Origin: Utricularia gibba | Lineage: Eukaryota; Streptophyta; Magnoliopsida; Lamiales; Lentibulariaceae | Length of the DNA stretch: 64,000 nt | NCBI GenBank assembly: GCA_002189035.1 | Contig: CM007990.1 | Location: 4,464,001 to 4,528,000, forward strand | Direction: 5' to 3' | Shown here: positions 45,123-62,717 of the stretch, one piece after another | Position numbering within the stretch: the stretch's first letter is position 1 | Layout of the letters: the number at the start of each line of letters is the position of its first letter | Position numbers and translations under genes: made by a program | Notes under the pieces: generated by a model | What the model saw: only the letters and a program-made list of their open reading frames with translations | Told to the model about the DNA's origin: nothing | The model's database searches: none

Positions 45123-47640
45123 TCAAGACCATGACTTGGGCAACTCTTTTTCACTGACAGTGGAACCATACTGTGGCCCGCCTTTACGATATTGTATGAG
45201 GAATTCAACAGGATAGCCCTTCAGCTTATGGGGTATGATTCCAAGATCCTCAAATTTCAAGGCTGGAAGGGCATTGACAGAAAGTCATAAATGAGCATCT
45301 TACAAGGAATTATATTTGTTGAAAAGCATATCTAATCACCACGTCTTAGCCAGATCTTACCATTTTCAGATACAACAGTATCAACTGACAGAGATTCAAT
45401 GAGGTCCAAGTTGAATATCTTTGGACTGGGCAGTGGGAAGGGAACCTTGTTGAGCAGGAACTCTCTAGGAGCAGCAATAGCCTGAAATTAAATACTAAAG
45501 TGAGCAATTAAGCGTGACCAGTGCTAATATATAATGCAAATGGGGAGGGAGTTTGCCTTTGCAATCGATAAAGGAATATTGACATAGTGGGGCCGTTCAC
45601 GAATCATGTCATACATGATTTCTGCCTATCAAACAAGAAAATGGGTGTATAAGTCCACTAATAACTCAGTTAGTTAATTAGCCCTGCAATCCCATGTAGA
45701 CGATTACCAAAAATCTGAGGGATTACCAGTTGGTGCCTAGTATAAATTTCAGGCCCACCAAGTTCATAAATTTTTCCCATGCTGATCCCAGAATCTTGTA
45801 ATGCGGCCACAATTGCGGATGCAACATCAACCACGTATACAGGCTGAATCCTGAGTATAAGCGATGATATAAAATGTTCAGATACAGAAAGATGCACATA
45901 ATCTTTCTAATGTGCGTTTACCTGGTTGACTCCCCTACTAAAGGCAGAAAGCTGAAATTCTTAGCGAATTGTGCCCATGTGTTCAAAATCCGATCTTCAG
46001 TGCCTATCATCACGGCAGGTCTCAAAATAGTAGCCTGAAAAGATATATTGTTTGTCAGCCTTGCGACATCATGTCCCCATTTTTTCAGTGTGCAAGTTCA
46101 GCTTCCCCCTCTAAATAAGGGGGGATTGCATAAATTTTAGTTGAATCATGGATAATCAGGGCAAGAAAGCATTACTCATGCTCGAAACTCTATTGACACA
46201 CAGGTAATTAAAATATAATTTACTTCAGGGATTTCTCGTAAGATGGCTTCCTCAGCAGCTGCTTTAGTTCTGAGCATTCGTGATGGAGAAGACAATGATG
46301 CTCCCAAACACGAAACTTGAATGAATCTCCCTATCCCGCCATGCTCTTTGGCAATCTGAAAGTACATGATACACCATAGAAAATATTGAGGACGCAGAAA
46401 AGAAAAACAATGTGGCAGGCAATTTTTATACTAAGCGGCAACAATATATCATTATCCATTCTCCAAAGGTTCAAATGTGGCCCTGAAATACAGGTACTAG
46501 AACCATGAGCAACGTGGTAGAAATTGGTTCAGTTGAGTATTCTACCAACACTTAACATGTTTAATGTTCCAGAAAATAGTAGGTTGTTCAGAAAATAATC
46601 ATTGGCATTATCACACGACCACCCAATTGATGAACACAAAATCTTCGAACACACATGAGAAAAGTGTAGAAGTTAAGAGACATACAACGGCTAACTGCTC
46701 TGCCATGTGATGATTAACTTCTTCAAAACTGTAATTTCGGGTCTCATATTCCCTGCCTATTTTCATGGAACATTGTAAGTTTATAATCCATAGTCCGGCA
46801 CAAAAAAATAATTCTGTAATATATGTTCCTTACCAATTAGATTAATTACAACATTAGCTTTTGCCATCACAGCCTTGACTGAATTCGGATCCCGGGGATT
46901 GTATTTCATGGGAACAACCTGCAATAATAAATGAGTAAACGCCAAAGAATTACACATTATAGTATATAAATCCGAACGGGATAAATTTGAGGCCGGAGTT
47001 CACCTGACCCAAATCACCCATTAACTTCAGGTGCCTGGGAGAGTCCTCAGAGCCCCGGAATGGAACCAGTACTTGAGACCCATTCTTAGCTAACAGTATA
47101 ATAGTATCAAAATACACATAAACACAACAGCAAAGCAAAAAACCACCGCCAGTCCAGAAGTAAAAAACTCCTGAGAAGTCATAATGCACGAAAAAAGGGA
47201 ACACACCCAGTTGCTGGACTAGATATCGTCCCAGAAATCCTGTTGCTCCGAACACGGTTGCAATGATTCCACTGCGTCAGAAATTTCAAATGGGTAGGTA
47301 AAAGCCGACGTAAACACCCATAATTAGGGCTTGCAACAGATGCTAACCTGACAGATGATCTCCCACCAGTGCCCTTACGAATCAAATGGCCCACGCCCTT
47401 GGTAGCAAGGCTCGAAGCACATCTAGGGCTCTCCGCTCCATTATCTGGAATATCACATCCATAGAATCAATTTGGAATGGGGGAAATGATGCATTCGATA
47501 CATAACCCTGACACACCGGCAAGGGAGAATCAGTTTTTACATTGATCATAGCGCAAAAAATCCGATTTGCAAGAAGAAACGGAAGCGAGTGAGTGCTTGA
47601 TACGTTGTTGGCTCCCCAATCGTCTGCAAACCCCCTGCAT
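45123..47640 (-). CDS. NDUFA9: NADH dehydrogenase (complex I) 39-kDa subunit NDUFA9
   Basis: An accessory subunit of mitochondrial complex I with an atypical SDR (NAD(P)-binding) fold. Twelve exons are readable: 47640-47541, 47444-47348, 47271-47207, 47089-47004, 46918-46834, 46756-46686, 46355-46224, 46034-45922, 45850-45727, 45625-45557, 45481-45361 and 45262-45123. They total 1203 nt (400 aa), and every phase matches. The N-terminus MQGVCRRLGSQQRIKHSLAS is a basic, serine-rich mitochondrial targeting sequence. TVFGATGFLGRYLVQQL is the nucleotide-binding loop. Further family wording includes LVPFRGSEDSPRHLKLMGDL, RFIQVSCLGASLSSPSRMLR, QPVYVVDVASAIVAAL and KLKGYPVEFLIQYRKGGPQ. Intron 10 begins AAG|GCAAAC, a GC donor, and ends with CAG. 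No defects are seen. Confidence 0.93.
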
Positions 47641-48403
47641 CTTGCCTCACACCACCGATCTCCTCCCTCAGCCTGTGCTCTATTAGAATAACGAGAAATC
47701 GCCAATGGGGAAGACAAAAAAGAGACATTTAAAAATTTATTATAATTATTTACATTATATTTTAATAGTTTTAAATTTTAAATTTTAATATAAACACTCA
47801 TATTTATTTGACAAGTGACATCCATAAATATTTATAAGATAAGAATTAAATAATTAAAAATAAAAACTAAAAATATATATATTTGATATTTTATATTAAT
47901 CTCACAATTTTTTGATATTATTCATTTAGAATACCTAATTTTTATAATTTTTTTTATTTTTTATTTAAAAATACTTTTAAAAAAATTAAAAAAAAATACT
48001 TCTATTTAAAACAAGTCTTCTCCCCGTTCTATCAAAATATTAAATCTTGTAATAAAGAATTATTTTTATTTATCATTAACTCTTGTGACGAATACTAGAG
48101 ATAACAATGCAAGCTAATGATTCTCATGTCTTATTTCACTTGAACATTACAGAGCTGCTATCCAAAAAAGAAGCCCATTCCTGGATTCTCTACCCCAACT
48201 GTGCCAACTTATTGTACAGTGAACCCCTGTGATGTGCAACAAGTCTGTATGCAGGGCGCAGCACGATGATGAAGATCAGCATTCCATCTTTAATGGCAGC
48301 CATGATTTGTGTGGAGTCCGCGGAGCAAGTGAGCAGCAGCAGCTAAGGAATGGAAGTGAGGCTCTTATTCCTGATTCTCCTAGGTGGTGCCTCGTTGCTC
48401 AGA
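47641..48403. other. Spacer between NDUFA9 and ABCC
   Basis: Immediately upstream of NDUFA9 this holds its leader and promoter. From 47730 to 48060 it is AT-rich without features. The remainder is the 3' flank of the minus-strand ABCC gene. Confidence 0.5.
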
Positions 48404-54448
<6,045 letters not shown>

Positions 54449-56181
54449 AAGCGATACAGATACCAATCTTGGAAGCAAAGAATTGAAGGGTCTCAATGAC
54501 GATTAGTAGAACGATGAGAGCGACTCCTTAAACGATGAATTAGCGAAAAATCGAGAACCGTAAAGGGGTATTTCACCGTCTGGCAATCGAAATTTTGTCA
54601 GGTATGCAGCCTAGTGACAAGCCACGAAACGTTGCAAGGTTGAATACCTGCGCATGACAACAAAATCATCTGCATTACAGAAAACGAGATAGAATATCGC
54701 CAACTTTAGCTGGCGATTATGGGAAAACACACCAAAAAAATCACGTCAGAACTCTCTTGTATCTCACTCTCACGTGCGTAGTCTTTATCATCTTTCCCTG
54801 TACTGTTGTCCATTACAATTGAAAAAAAAAAAAAAAAAAAAACACTACCCACTTTCCGAAACCCCGTAAAAGACCGACCTCCGCTTCGTTCCTCCCAAAT
54901 GGTTCGACGAAAGTGCCTCAATTTCCGCGAAACAAGTACAAAGTGTCTCCCAAAGCAGAACAGAATCAAGCTCAAAAGAAAGAGATGACGGCGCCCGCCA
55001 CCCACCAACCCACGGCTGTCAGAGCTGATGGGTGTAGAATTTCCGACGGAACAGAGCCGAAGATCTACCTACATGCGAAGAACATCCAAACCACGAGAAT
55101 GTGTCACCATAACGAAGCGAGGCGCAGGTGTCTCCTCATCTTAAATGGGGATTTGGTTTCATTATTATCAACAATTTCCAACGCAATTGCCACTCACAAA
55201 TCCCTCTCATTTCTCATTTTCTGAATTATAATAATATTATTAATATTATATTTTAATATAGACACAAATTGGAATACACTCATCATTAGGCCTCCGGGGG
55301 GGGGGGGGGGGTGGGGGGAATCAATAAAACAAAGCAATGGCTGCCGCATTTATTTGAGAATGTTCTGAAAAGGATGTGAACGAACTTGAAATTGAGTTAA
55401 ATTATTTTTATAATAAATTAAATCGATATACTAATTTTTAATTACATTGTATAATATTACACAATAAAAAGAATTATCTAAGTGAATCAATTCATTTTGA
55501 AAGCTAACAAACTATATTTTGAATCTGAAATTCATATTATATAGAATGTAATCAGTTTTGGGATTATGTGCATGAAATGTATTATACTAAAGTTTAATAG
55601 AAAAAATTATATATTATAAAGTATTAATGATTATATAATTTAATATTATAATATAAATATATTTTTCAATAGTTAAACAATGAATAATAAATTTTTTCCA
55701 ATTAATCTATTATTTATTTATTAAATAAAGATAAACAGAAATTTAATAATTTATTAAAAAAATTATTTGCATTTTTAAAAAAATCCGAAATTTGAAAGTA
55801 TATGAAACTTAAAACATTATTATGTGGGCCCATTCTTATTCCCTTGAATTGGTGGGGGCCACGGTTGACAGAAACTCGCTTTTTTTTTTATAGCCCAAGG
55901 CCGCAGACCATCCCTTGGTCTGAATTTTCCAGTATTTTATGGATTATTTGATTTTCAAAATAATAAAAAATCACGCAAATTATCAACATCGACTATACTG
56001 CGACTTTTAAAAGGGCCGGCTGCTAGTCCGTCACATCTAGGAATAGACCCGCGTAGACGAGAAGAATGTGGCGGGATGTCGGCCGTCGATCAGCACGTGC
56101 TGAGTGGTGTTTGGTAGAGGCTGGCCCACCACTGGGTCTTGATAGAGATTGGTTAGCTGAACTAGAAGGCTATATGATAGG
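54449..56181. other. ABCC leader, then AT-rich spacer with a poly-G run
   Basis: Near 54648 there is a 3' splice site (ATGCGCAG) consistent with a leader intron of the ABCC gene. A poly-A tract lies at about 54823-54841. An uninterrupted run of 16 G at 55296-55311 is followed by T and six more G. From 55380 to 55830 the DNA is very AT-rich. No gene is supported. Confidence 0.5.
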
Positions 56182-56250
56182 TGGGCCGAGCCGGTCTGGA
56201 CTGAGCCGGGCCCTGTTGGATCGAAAGTGTGTATTGGGCCTGAAGGCCCA
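56182..56250 (+). promoter_or_regulatory. Site II (TGGGCC) cluster upstream of WDR70
   Basis: TGGGCC at 56182-56187 and 56235-56240, and its complement GGCCCA at 56245-56250, lie 75-140 bases before the WDR70 start codon. Such TCP-type elements are typical of plant housekeeping promoters. Confidence 0.6.
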
Positions 56251-56324
56251 GTGGGACTCCCTTGCCTTGCTGTAAAAAGCCCGACTCGGCGAGTGCGGGA
56301 GAGGAGGAGACGGGAAGGGGATCC

Positions 56325-59266
56325 ATGGAGGATGAGGGGGAGATATACGACGGTGTTAGGGCTCAGTTCCCTCTCACTTTCGGGAAGCAATCCAAGTCTC
56401 AAGCTCCTTTGGAGGCTATTCACAACGCTACACGTCGCGCCGGCCGTGCTGATTCGCTTGCCGATTCACAGAAATCTGTGGTTGCTGGGAAAGCGAATGG
56501 GTTCCCTGCTGTCTCCACTTCCTCCGTAGATTGGCTCCAGTCGTTCAAGGTTTCTAACCCTAAATCTTCGAGGACGCGTGTTGTGCAGGGTGACTTAGTT
56601 GGACCTTCTCGCCAACCGGATGGTGATTCTGGTGGGATTGGGAAGCCTCGTAGGCGCGAGTCGGTGCATGAAGACGATGAACCTGTAGTTGGGCCGCCTA
56701 GACCGCCGGAAGGAAATGATTCAGAGGAGGAGAACGAGCCCGTCATTGGGCCTCCTAGGCCACCACCTGACCGAGAGGGCGTGATTGATGGTGGTAGTGA
56801 TGATGATGGAACATTCATTGGGCCTCCGAGACCACATCCTATTGGAGATGGCATGCTTGATGATGATGATGAAGGTAGAACCTTCGTTGGCCCGTCTAGA
56901 CCGGATAAAGGTCAACTGGACTCCGATTCGGATGAAGATACTGCGGAAGAGAATGACAATTCTGGTTATCGGCTTCCAATTAGCAACGAGATTGTTCTCA
57001 AGGGACACACCAAGGTAAAAGCGTTGGGCTTTCTTGTTCCACGTTCTTTACTGAATTGAATACGTTTAAACGCCTAGCGAATTTGTCTCTGATTAGTTAG
57101 TTCAACCCTGGCCGTTATATTATGTAACGTTGTAAGGTTGACGTAATCATCTTGTTGGCAGGTGGTTTCAGCTCTTGCTGTGGATCACTCGGGATCTAGA
57201 GTGTTATCTGGAAGCTATGACTATACAGTTCGAATGTACGATTTCCAAGGCATGAATTCTCGACTTCAATCATTTAGACAGATTGAACCATTTGAAGGCC
57301 ACCAAGTTCGTCGTTTGAGCTGGAGTCCTACTTCTGATCGATTTTTGTGTGTGACCGGATCAGCCCAAGCTAAGGTGAGCTGGAGTCCTACTTCTTGTAA
57401 TTTGAGGTTGTTTTCACTGCAAGGCTATTTGACTGGGCAGATGCTGTGCTGATATTTTGCAGATTTATGATCGTGATGGGCTTACGTTAGCTGAGTTTAT
57501 TAAAGGAGATATGTATATTAGGGATCTCAAAAACACAAAAGGCCACATATCAGGATTAACATGTGGAGAATGGAATCCTAAAGCAAAGGAGACAATCTTA
57601 ACTTCATCTGAGGATGGTTCATTGCGAATATGGGATGTAAATGACATTCAAAGTCAGAAGCAGGTTAGCTTCGTGATGCATTGTTCCTTGATAATCTTAT
57701 TGCAGACTTATTCAAGCACACGCCTTAATGTGTGAATTGTTTTTCTCTCACTGTATTGCCTTTAGGTTGGTTAATCTACAGATAATTATGACATTCAGTT
57801 TCTCCTTTTATGTATTCCTTAATCTTGAGTGTTGCCCTTTAACAGGTTATCAAGCCTAAACTTTCTAGGCCTGGAAGAGTCCCCGTAACCACATGTGCGT
57901 GGATCATGAGGGAACTCGAGTTGCAGGTGGTGTGGGTGATGGTTCTATACAGGTAAGATTACAGGTGTTTTCAACGCTATTTTCACCATGATGAGACGTT
58001 GAAATTTGTTCCTAGATATCTTTACTTTTAGCAACCGTTTTTTCAACGAGCAATCTTCTTCTTCCTGTCATAGGTTTGGAGCATAGCTGGGTGGGGTGCC
58101 AAGCCTGTCATTTGTGCTAGCAATTCTCATACGGATGATATTACTGGACTTAAGTTCTCCAGCGATGGACTAATTATGTTGTCAAGGAGCTTTGATGGTA
58201 CGCTCAAGGTAGCATGCTTCTCGCTTGCATTGGCATTTATTCGAACGTTGTCTTAGTTAAACCATCTTCTAGCTCCTATCATTTGGATAGTTTGGCATGT
58301 CAAGAGAACGTCGACTTAATCTAAGAACAATTGTACTTGTGCTGCTAGGTTTGGGATCTACGAAAAATGAAGAGTGCTATTCAGACGTTTGATGGCCTCC
58401 CAAACAATTATGCTCAGACAAACGTTGCATTCAGCCCAGACGAGGACCTGTTTGTCACTGGAACATCAATTGAGAAGGATAGGTCCACCGGGGGCTTCTC
58501 TGCTTTTATGACAGAGCGAAGCTGGAAATGATATCAAGAGTTGGAATTTCTCCCACATTTAGTGTAGTTCAGTGTGCATGGCATCCAAGGCTAAATCAGG
58601 TACATGGGACTTTCTCTGTACATGCACAGTGTTTCCTCCCTCACAGTTTATCATATGAGGCGTGCATCATCCTCTGTACAGATATTTGCTACAGTGGGGG
58701 ATCGACACGAGGGAGGGACTCACATCCTATATGATCCAACCATCAGTGAGAGAGGTGCCCTCGTGTGTGTTGCTCGTGCCCCAAGAAAACAGTCTGTTGA
58801 TGATTTCCAGGCACAGCCTGTAATCCACAACCCCCATGCCCTGCCAATGTTCAGAGATCAGCCCAGCCGTAAGCGTCAGCGTGAGAAGATCTTGAAGGAT
58901 CCCCTCAAGTCCCACAAGCCAGAGCTCCCATCAACGGTCCAGGACATGGTGGAAGAGTTGGCACCACCAAGGGGAGTTTGCTCACGCAGTACTTGCTCAG
59001 GGTGCTCACTCTACTCAACTCTTTCTTTCACCTTGCATATAAAAAAGAGAGAGAAAGCAGCAGCATTTGACTAAACCCTGTCTCACTTTCCTTTCCAGCA
59101 AGGTGGTATGCTCAAGGAGACATGGATGGATGAAGATCCCAGAGAAGCCATTCTCAAGTATGCCGACATCGCAGCGAAAGACCCCAAGTTTATCGCCCCT
59201 GCTTACGCCCACACTCAGCCTGAGCCCGTCTTTACAAAGTCTGATTCAGAGGAAGAGGACAAGTAG
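56325..59266 (+). CDS. WDR70: WD-repeat protein 70 (WDR70 / gastrulation-defective-1 homolog)
   Basis: A nuclear WD40 protein. Animal and yeast WDR70 works with the CRL4-DDB1 ligase in histone H2B ubiquitination at DNA breaks, and the plant role is little known. Exons are 56325-57014, 57162-57374, 57463-57663, 57846-57952, 58074-58208, 58349-58599, 58682-59001 and 59099-59266. The N-terminal 200 residues carry five GPPRP-type repeats separated by acidic spacers. WD40 blades follow (KGHTKVVSALAVDHSGSRVL, SEDGSLRIWDVNDI). The C-terminus has KRQREKILKDPLKSHKPELP and ends EPVFTKSDSEEEDK. Three single-base losses break the frame: GG at 57901-57902 (CAWDHEGTR expected), near 58495-58499 (STGGxLCFYDRAKLEM expected) and GG at 58936-58937 (TGPGHGGRVGTTKGSL expected). 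Each restored base gives an exon length in frame, for 695 aa. These are probably sequence errors in a working gene. Confidence 0.9.
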
Positions 59267-59837
59267 CTACTGCAAGTTTCTTGTGAGGCTCAGGGCCGGC
59301 AGTCCACCACATATAACACACAAGTACAAACCACTCTTTTCTTTTTTGTAGTGTTATGAATTGTCCAATCTAAGGCGAGGTGAAGCTTTTCCCTTGAAGG
59401 ATTCACTGAGAACTAAAGAAACGGAGGGCATGTAGTGTGGTGTAAGATTAACCGTCAAATTTGCACCTTCCACTAGAGATGGAGGACCAATTTGAGATTT
59501 CAAAACCTTTGAGGGCGATTTTACAATCTGTAGATATTGATGGTCCAGTCTTGTAATTTTGCAAATTTGTGGGTTTATTTGTAATTTTTTAGTGTCTAAA
59601 ATCCATATGTATCTGTAACCGCCCATATGCGAATGAAGTAATGAGTAGCGTGAAATGAAGGATCTGGCGCCTAATTTTAGGGGAAGCGCGGTTTGTACTA
59701 AGGCGGCAGGTATTCTCCGAATTCAGTGTTGATGGGGGCGGTTTAGGGTTTTTCTCGTTGCAGCGTACTTTTGCGAGGGATCCTCCTTCCTTCCTGATGC
59801 TATTTTCTTGGTGAAAGTTAATTTTGGAGAATTAGAG
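59267..59837. other. WDR70 3' region and RIN13-like leader
   Basis: 3' untranslated sequence of WDR70 followed by the short promoter and leader of the next gene. No separate feature is seen. Confidence 0.5.
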
Positions 59838-60847
59838 ATGGAAAAGGGTGATGCTCTGCCGCAGGAAACGAACTCCGGGGATGAAGTAGTCATCACTGGT
59901 TGTAGGAAACGCGTCTGCACTGGAAAGGCGGGTGATGAAGTTTCGGTTTTTGATGCTAATTGTGGATGTGGCGATGATGATGTGGTGGTGATTGATGCAG
60001 TGGCGCCAAAAACCCGTAAGAAACTGAAAGTTCGCCGGGCTAGTAAGGTAAAAGATGAGGATGATGATGATGACTGTGTGATTTTGGATAAAAGTCCTGA
60101 AATGTCGAAGGCTATAGTGAGTTTTCGAGGTGCTGATAATGCTGCAGACCTAGAAATTGTTGGCGAGAAGGGTGAGGTAATTGTGGATATGATATTTTTG
60201 CATTCCCGTAACGGCACCGGTCTCATCTCTGTGTTCTCTTTTCATTCAGGTTGCATGCAGAGATTTTCCTCATTCGAGACATGTCTGTGTTTTGTTTCCG
60301 TTTGCTTCTTCAGCACACGCGGCTCATTGCGCCAAGGTACCTGCCTTCTTCCGGTTCTGTTTTTACTTCCTTTTTGGATTAACTTCTGTTTTTGATTCAT
60401 CAATTTCAGTGCCACTGTTACATTTGTAATATACCAGCTCCTTGTTTCCTCTGGGGTTCTGGTGAATCCAATCTCGATCATTGTCATGCTACTGATAAAG
60501 ATCGTTTCTGGATCCATCAGCGGAAGAGTAAGCTTGTGCCTGTGGATCCTAATATTCTTAATGCCCCCTACGGTGGCTCCCCTAACCCCTTGCCACAGAC
60601 ACAGTACTACAATGCATCAACAATGTTCCCTTGTTCCTTGCCGAATCAAAGAGGCATTCACACTCCTCAGCCATTCCCACTAGGCAGAGCATCATCTCCC
60701 CTAATAAATGGTTCCCGTCGTACAACTCAGCAACTTATTGATACTTTCTTCATATCAAAGCCCTGGATGTTTTCTAAGAGATCCCTGAATGCAGCGGCTT
60801 CCCCGGCCACTGACAAGAATATTGCCAATTGTCAATCCCAACCTTAG
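59838..60847 (+). CDS. RIN13-like protein (RPM1-interacting protein 13 family)
   Basis: Plant-specific protein related to Arabidopsis RIN13, a nuclear protein that enhances RPM1-mediated resistance. Exons are 59838-60176, 60250-60336 and 60410-60847 (287 aa). The N-terminal part is acidic with DDDDDCVILDKSPEMSK. The diagnostic cysteine/histidine core is VACRDFPHSRHVCVLFPF at the start of exon 2, continuing through HCAKCHCYICNIPAPCFLWG into SNLDHCHATDKDRFW, probably metal-binding. The C-terminal tail is rich in proline, serine, glutamine and asparagine. It stops at TAG (60845-60847), but the same frame stays open for another 131 codons to 61243, so either the natural end is here or a nonsense change shortened the tail. 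The start at 59838 is chosen because the upstream part of the frame has no ATG. Confidence 0.75.
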
Positions 60848-62127
60848 GGATCAAGTCCCATACATTCCCAGCCTCTCAGTACTGGGATGTGCAACTCTTC
60901 ATCACTTACCCGGCGATCGCAGTTAGATGAACACTATTCCAGAGGAAGAGTTCTCCCTGAACCAGGCTCTGCACCAATCCCCTCCTATTGCTATCATGTT
61001 CAGTCTCAAGGACAGATTCTCTGCGAGACATCTAATGGAATTGGCTCTTGCCAGTACTGGACCAACAATCGCTCATGGTATGGTATGGTCACCACTACCC
61101 ACAAGTATCCTTTTTCCAGTGATGGCAAGCAGCATGCAGCGCAGAAGTACCTGAGAATCGACAGGTGGGTACTAGGCAATATGATTCTCCTAGAAAAAGG
61201 TCTTTGTGTTGGTGTTGAACAGCATGACAAGGTTCCACACTGATTGTTTTGAAGAGAGTAGTCAAAACGGCCAGCCTACGGCGTTCCTTAGAGAGAAGTT
61301 TCAAACTCCATGGGTGACGTGATTAAAAATGGTATACTGTCAAAGAAAACAGTGCATCTATTTGGATGATTCATCCTCTGCTGACGCTGGTACTTGCTGC
61401 CGCTGATACTTCAAAAGCTGCACAGGTGACAACTTGAACTTTTGGGCATTTTTTAATTTTCATAGGATTGACCCCCGAGGCCCAAATCACTAACTAGGAC
61501 ACAGGCTTCTTTAATTCCTACTTATGGCTGGCTGCGTATGGTGACAACAGGAAAGAACAGCCGCAGTACTGCGTCCTTGCGTCGCACACACTAGAAGCTT
61601 CGTAGAAGAGATAAACATGGTGGCTGCGATCACATGACGTTCAATACCAGGGGAAAGGAAATACAAGTATCCCTTTGAAAGGTCTTGTTGGGTAGCGAGG
61701 CTACTCAGTCAGCCAGTCTGGTTCCATTTTTGTGAACATGGAAAGATGAAGGTAATGTCTATGACGCCAGTCTTTTCGTTCTTTGATTTTTCATCACCTT
61801 GATAGTTTGGCAGCCTCGTTTTTGGACCCCTAAACGTCATTCGGACAATACAGGTTAGGTTTTGCAGCAATCCGTCATGATCATCGTATCCCACGATATA
61901 CAAGACAGAGGCTCCACACCATCCATGGAGTTGAGTGTGGCCAGCTGGGAAGCACTTCTTGGAACCGACATTTTTAAGCATCCCCATTGATTCAAAATAC
62001 AAAATTTTTGATCTTGAGACACGTGTTCTCTGTAATGAATAGCAAGAGTTACCCTAGCTCAAGTGGGTGTAGCCCGTTGATTGAGCTAGGACGTGCATGA
62101 CCCATTTGGGCGACGGAACCCGAGCAT

Positions 62128-62157
62128 GGATCTGGATCTGGATCCGGATCCGGATCC
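62128..62157. repeat. Hexamer microsatellite (GGATCT/GGATCC)n
   Basis: Five consecutive GGATCT or GGATCC units form a 30-base simple repeat in non-coding sequence. Confidence 0.85.
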
Positions 62158-62700
62158 CAACCGGGTTGAAGGAAAGAGCATTCTCTGAGTGAAATGTCAT
62201 CTTCACGTGTCGTCGTCTCCTGCATAAAATATCAGGACAAAAAGAAAGTGGGGGCGAGCGGCGGAGGGCGGCGGGGGCTGCCAAGTTACTTACAATATTT
62301 TTGTCGTATGAAATTGACTAGAGAGTAACATTTTCATAAACCTGAGAACGCACGGCCCACCGGAAACCCGACGTCGTTTGAACAGAAGGGCGGGCAGTTG
62401 TTAATCAACGGTTTTAGTTGTACCAACTTGATCCATTCATTCATTCATTATAGCTGAGGTGGCAGACGCAGGGTTTTGTTTAATGGGATTGTTGTCATTA
62501 TCCTGCCATCCGCCATACTGTAGTCGGCTGCATGCCGGACTGGGGTTGGCCGGCGACCGGCGAATCAAATAAGCAGGATGCGGAAGCCCATTTCTCTGCT
62601 GCATCCTGCTCTATGAGTGCAGAACAGATGATGACGCCATCGGTATGCTTGTCTGTGAGGAGGGGTACTTGCCCCATACACAGATTTGGATGCATAGTTT

Positions 62701-62717
62701 GTGTGTGTGTGTGTGTG
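62701..62717. repeat. (GT)n microsatellite
   Basis: Eight GT units in a row lie just before the AT-rich right end. Confidence 0.85.

Noticed and set aside
61709-62002. 97-codon minus-strand frame
   Set aside because: No known motif and no supporting promoter or splice signal.
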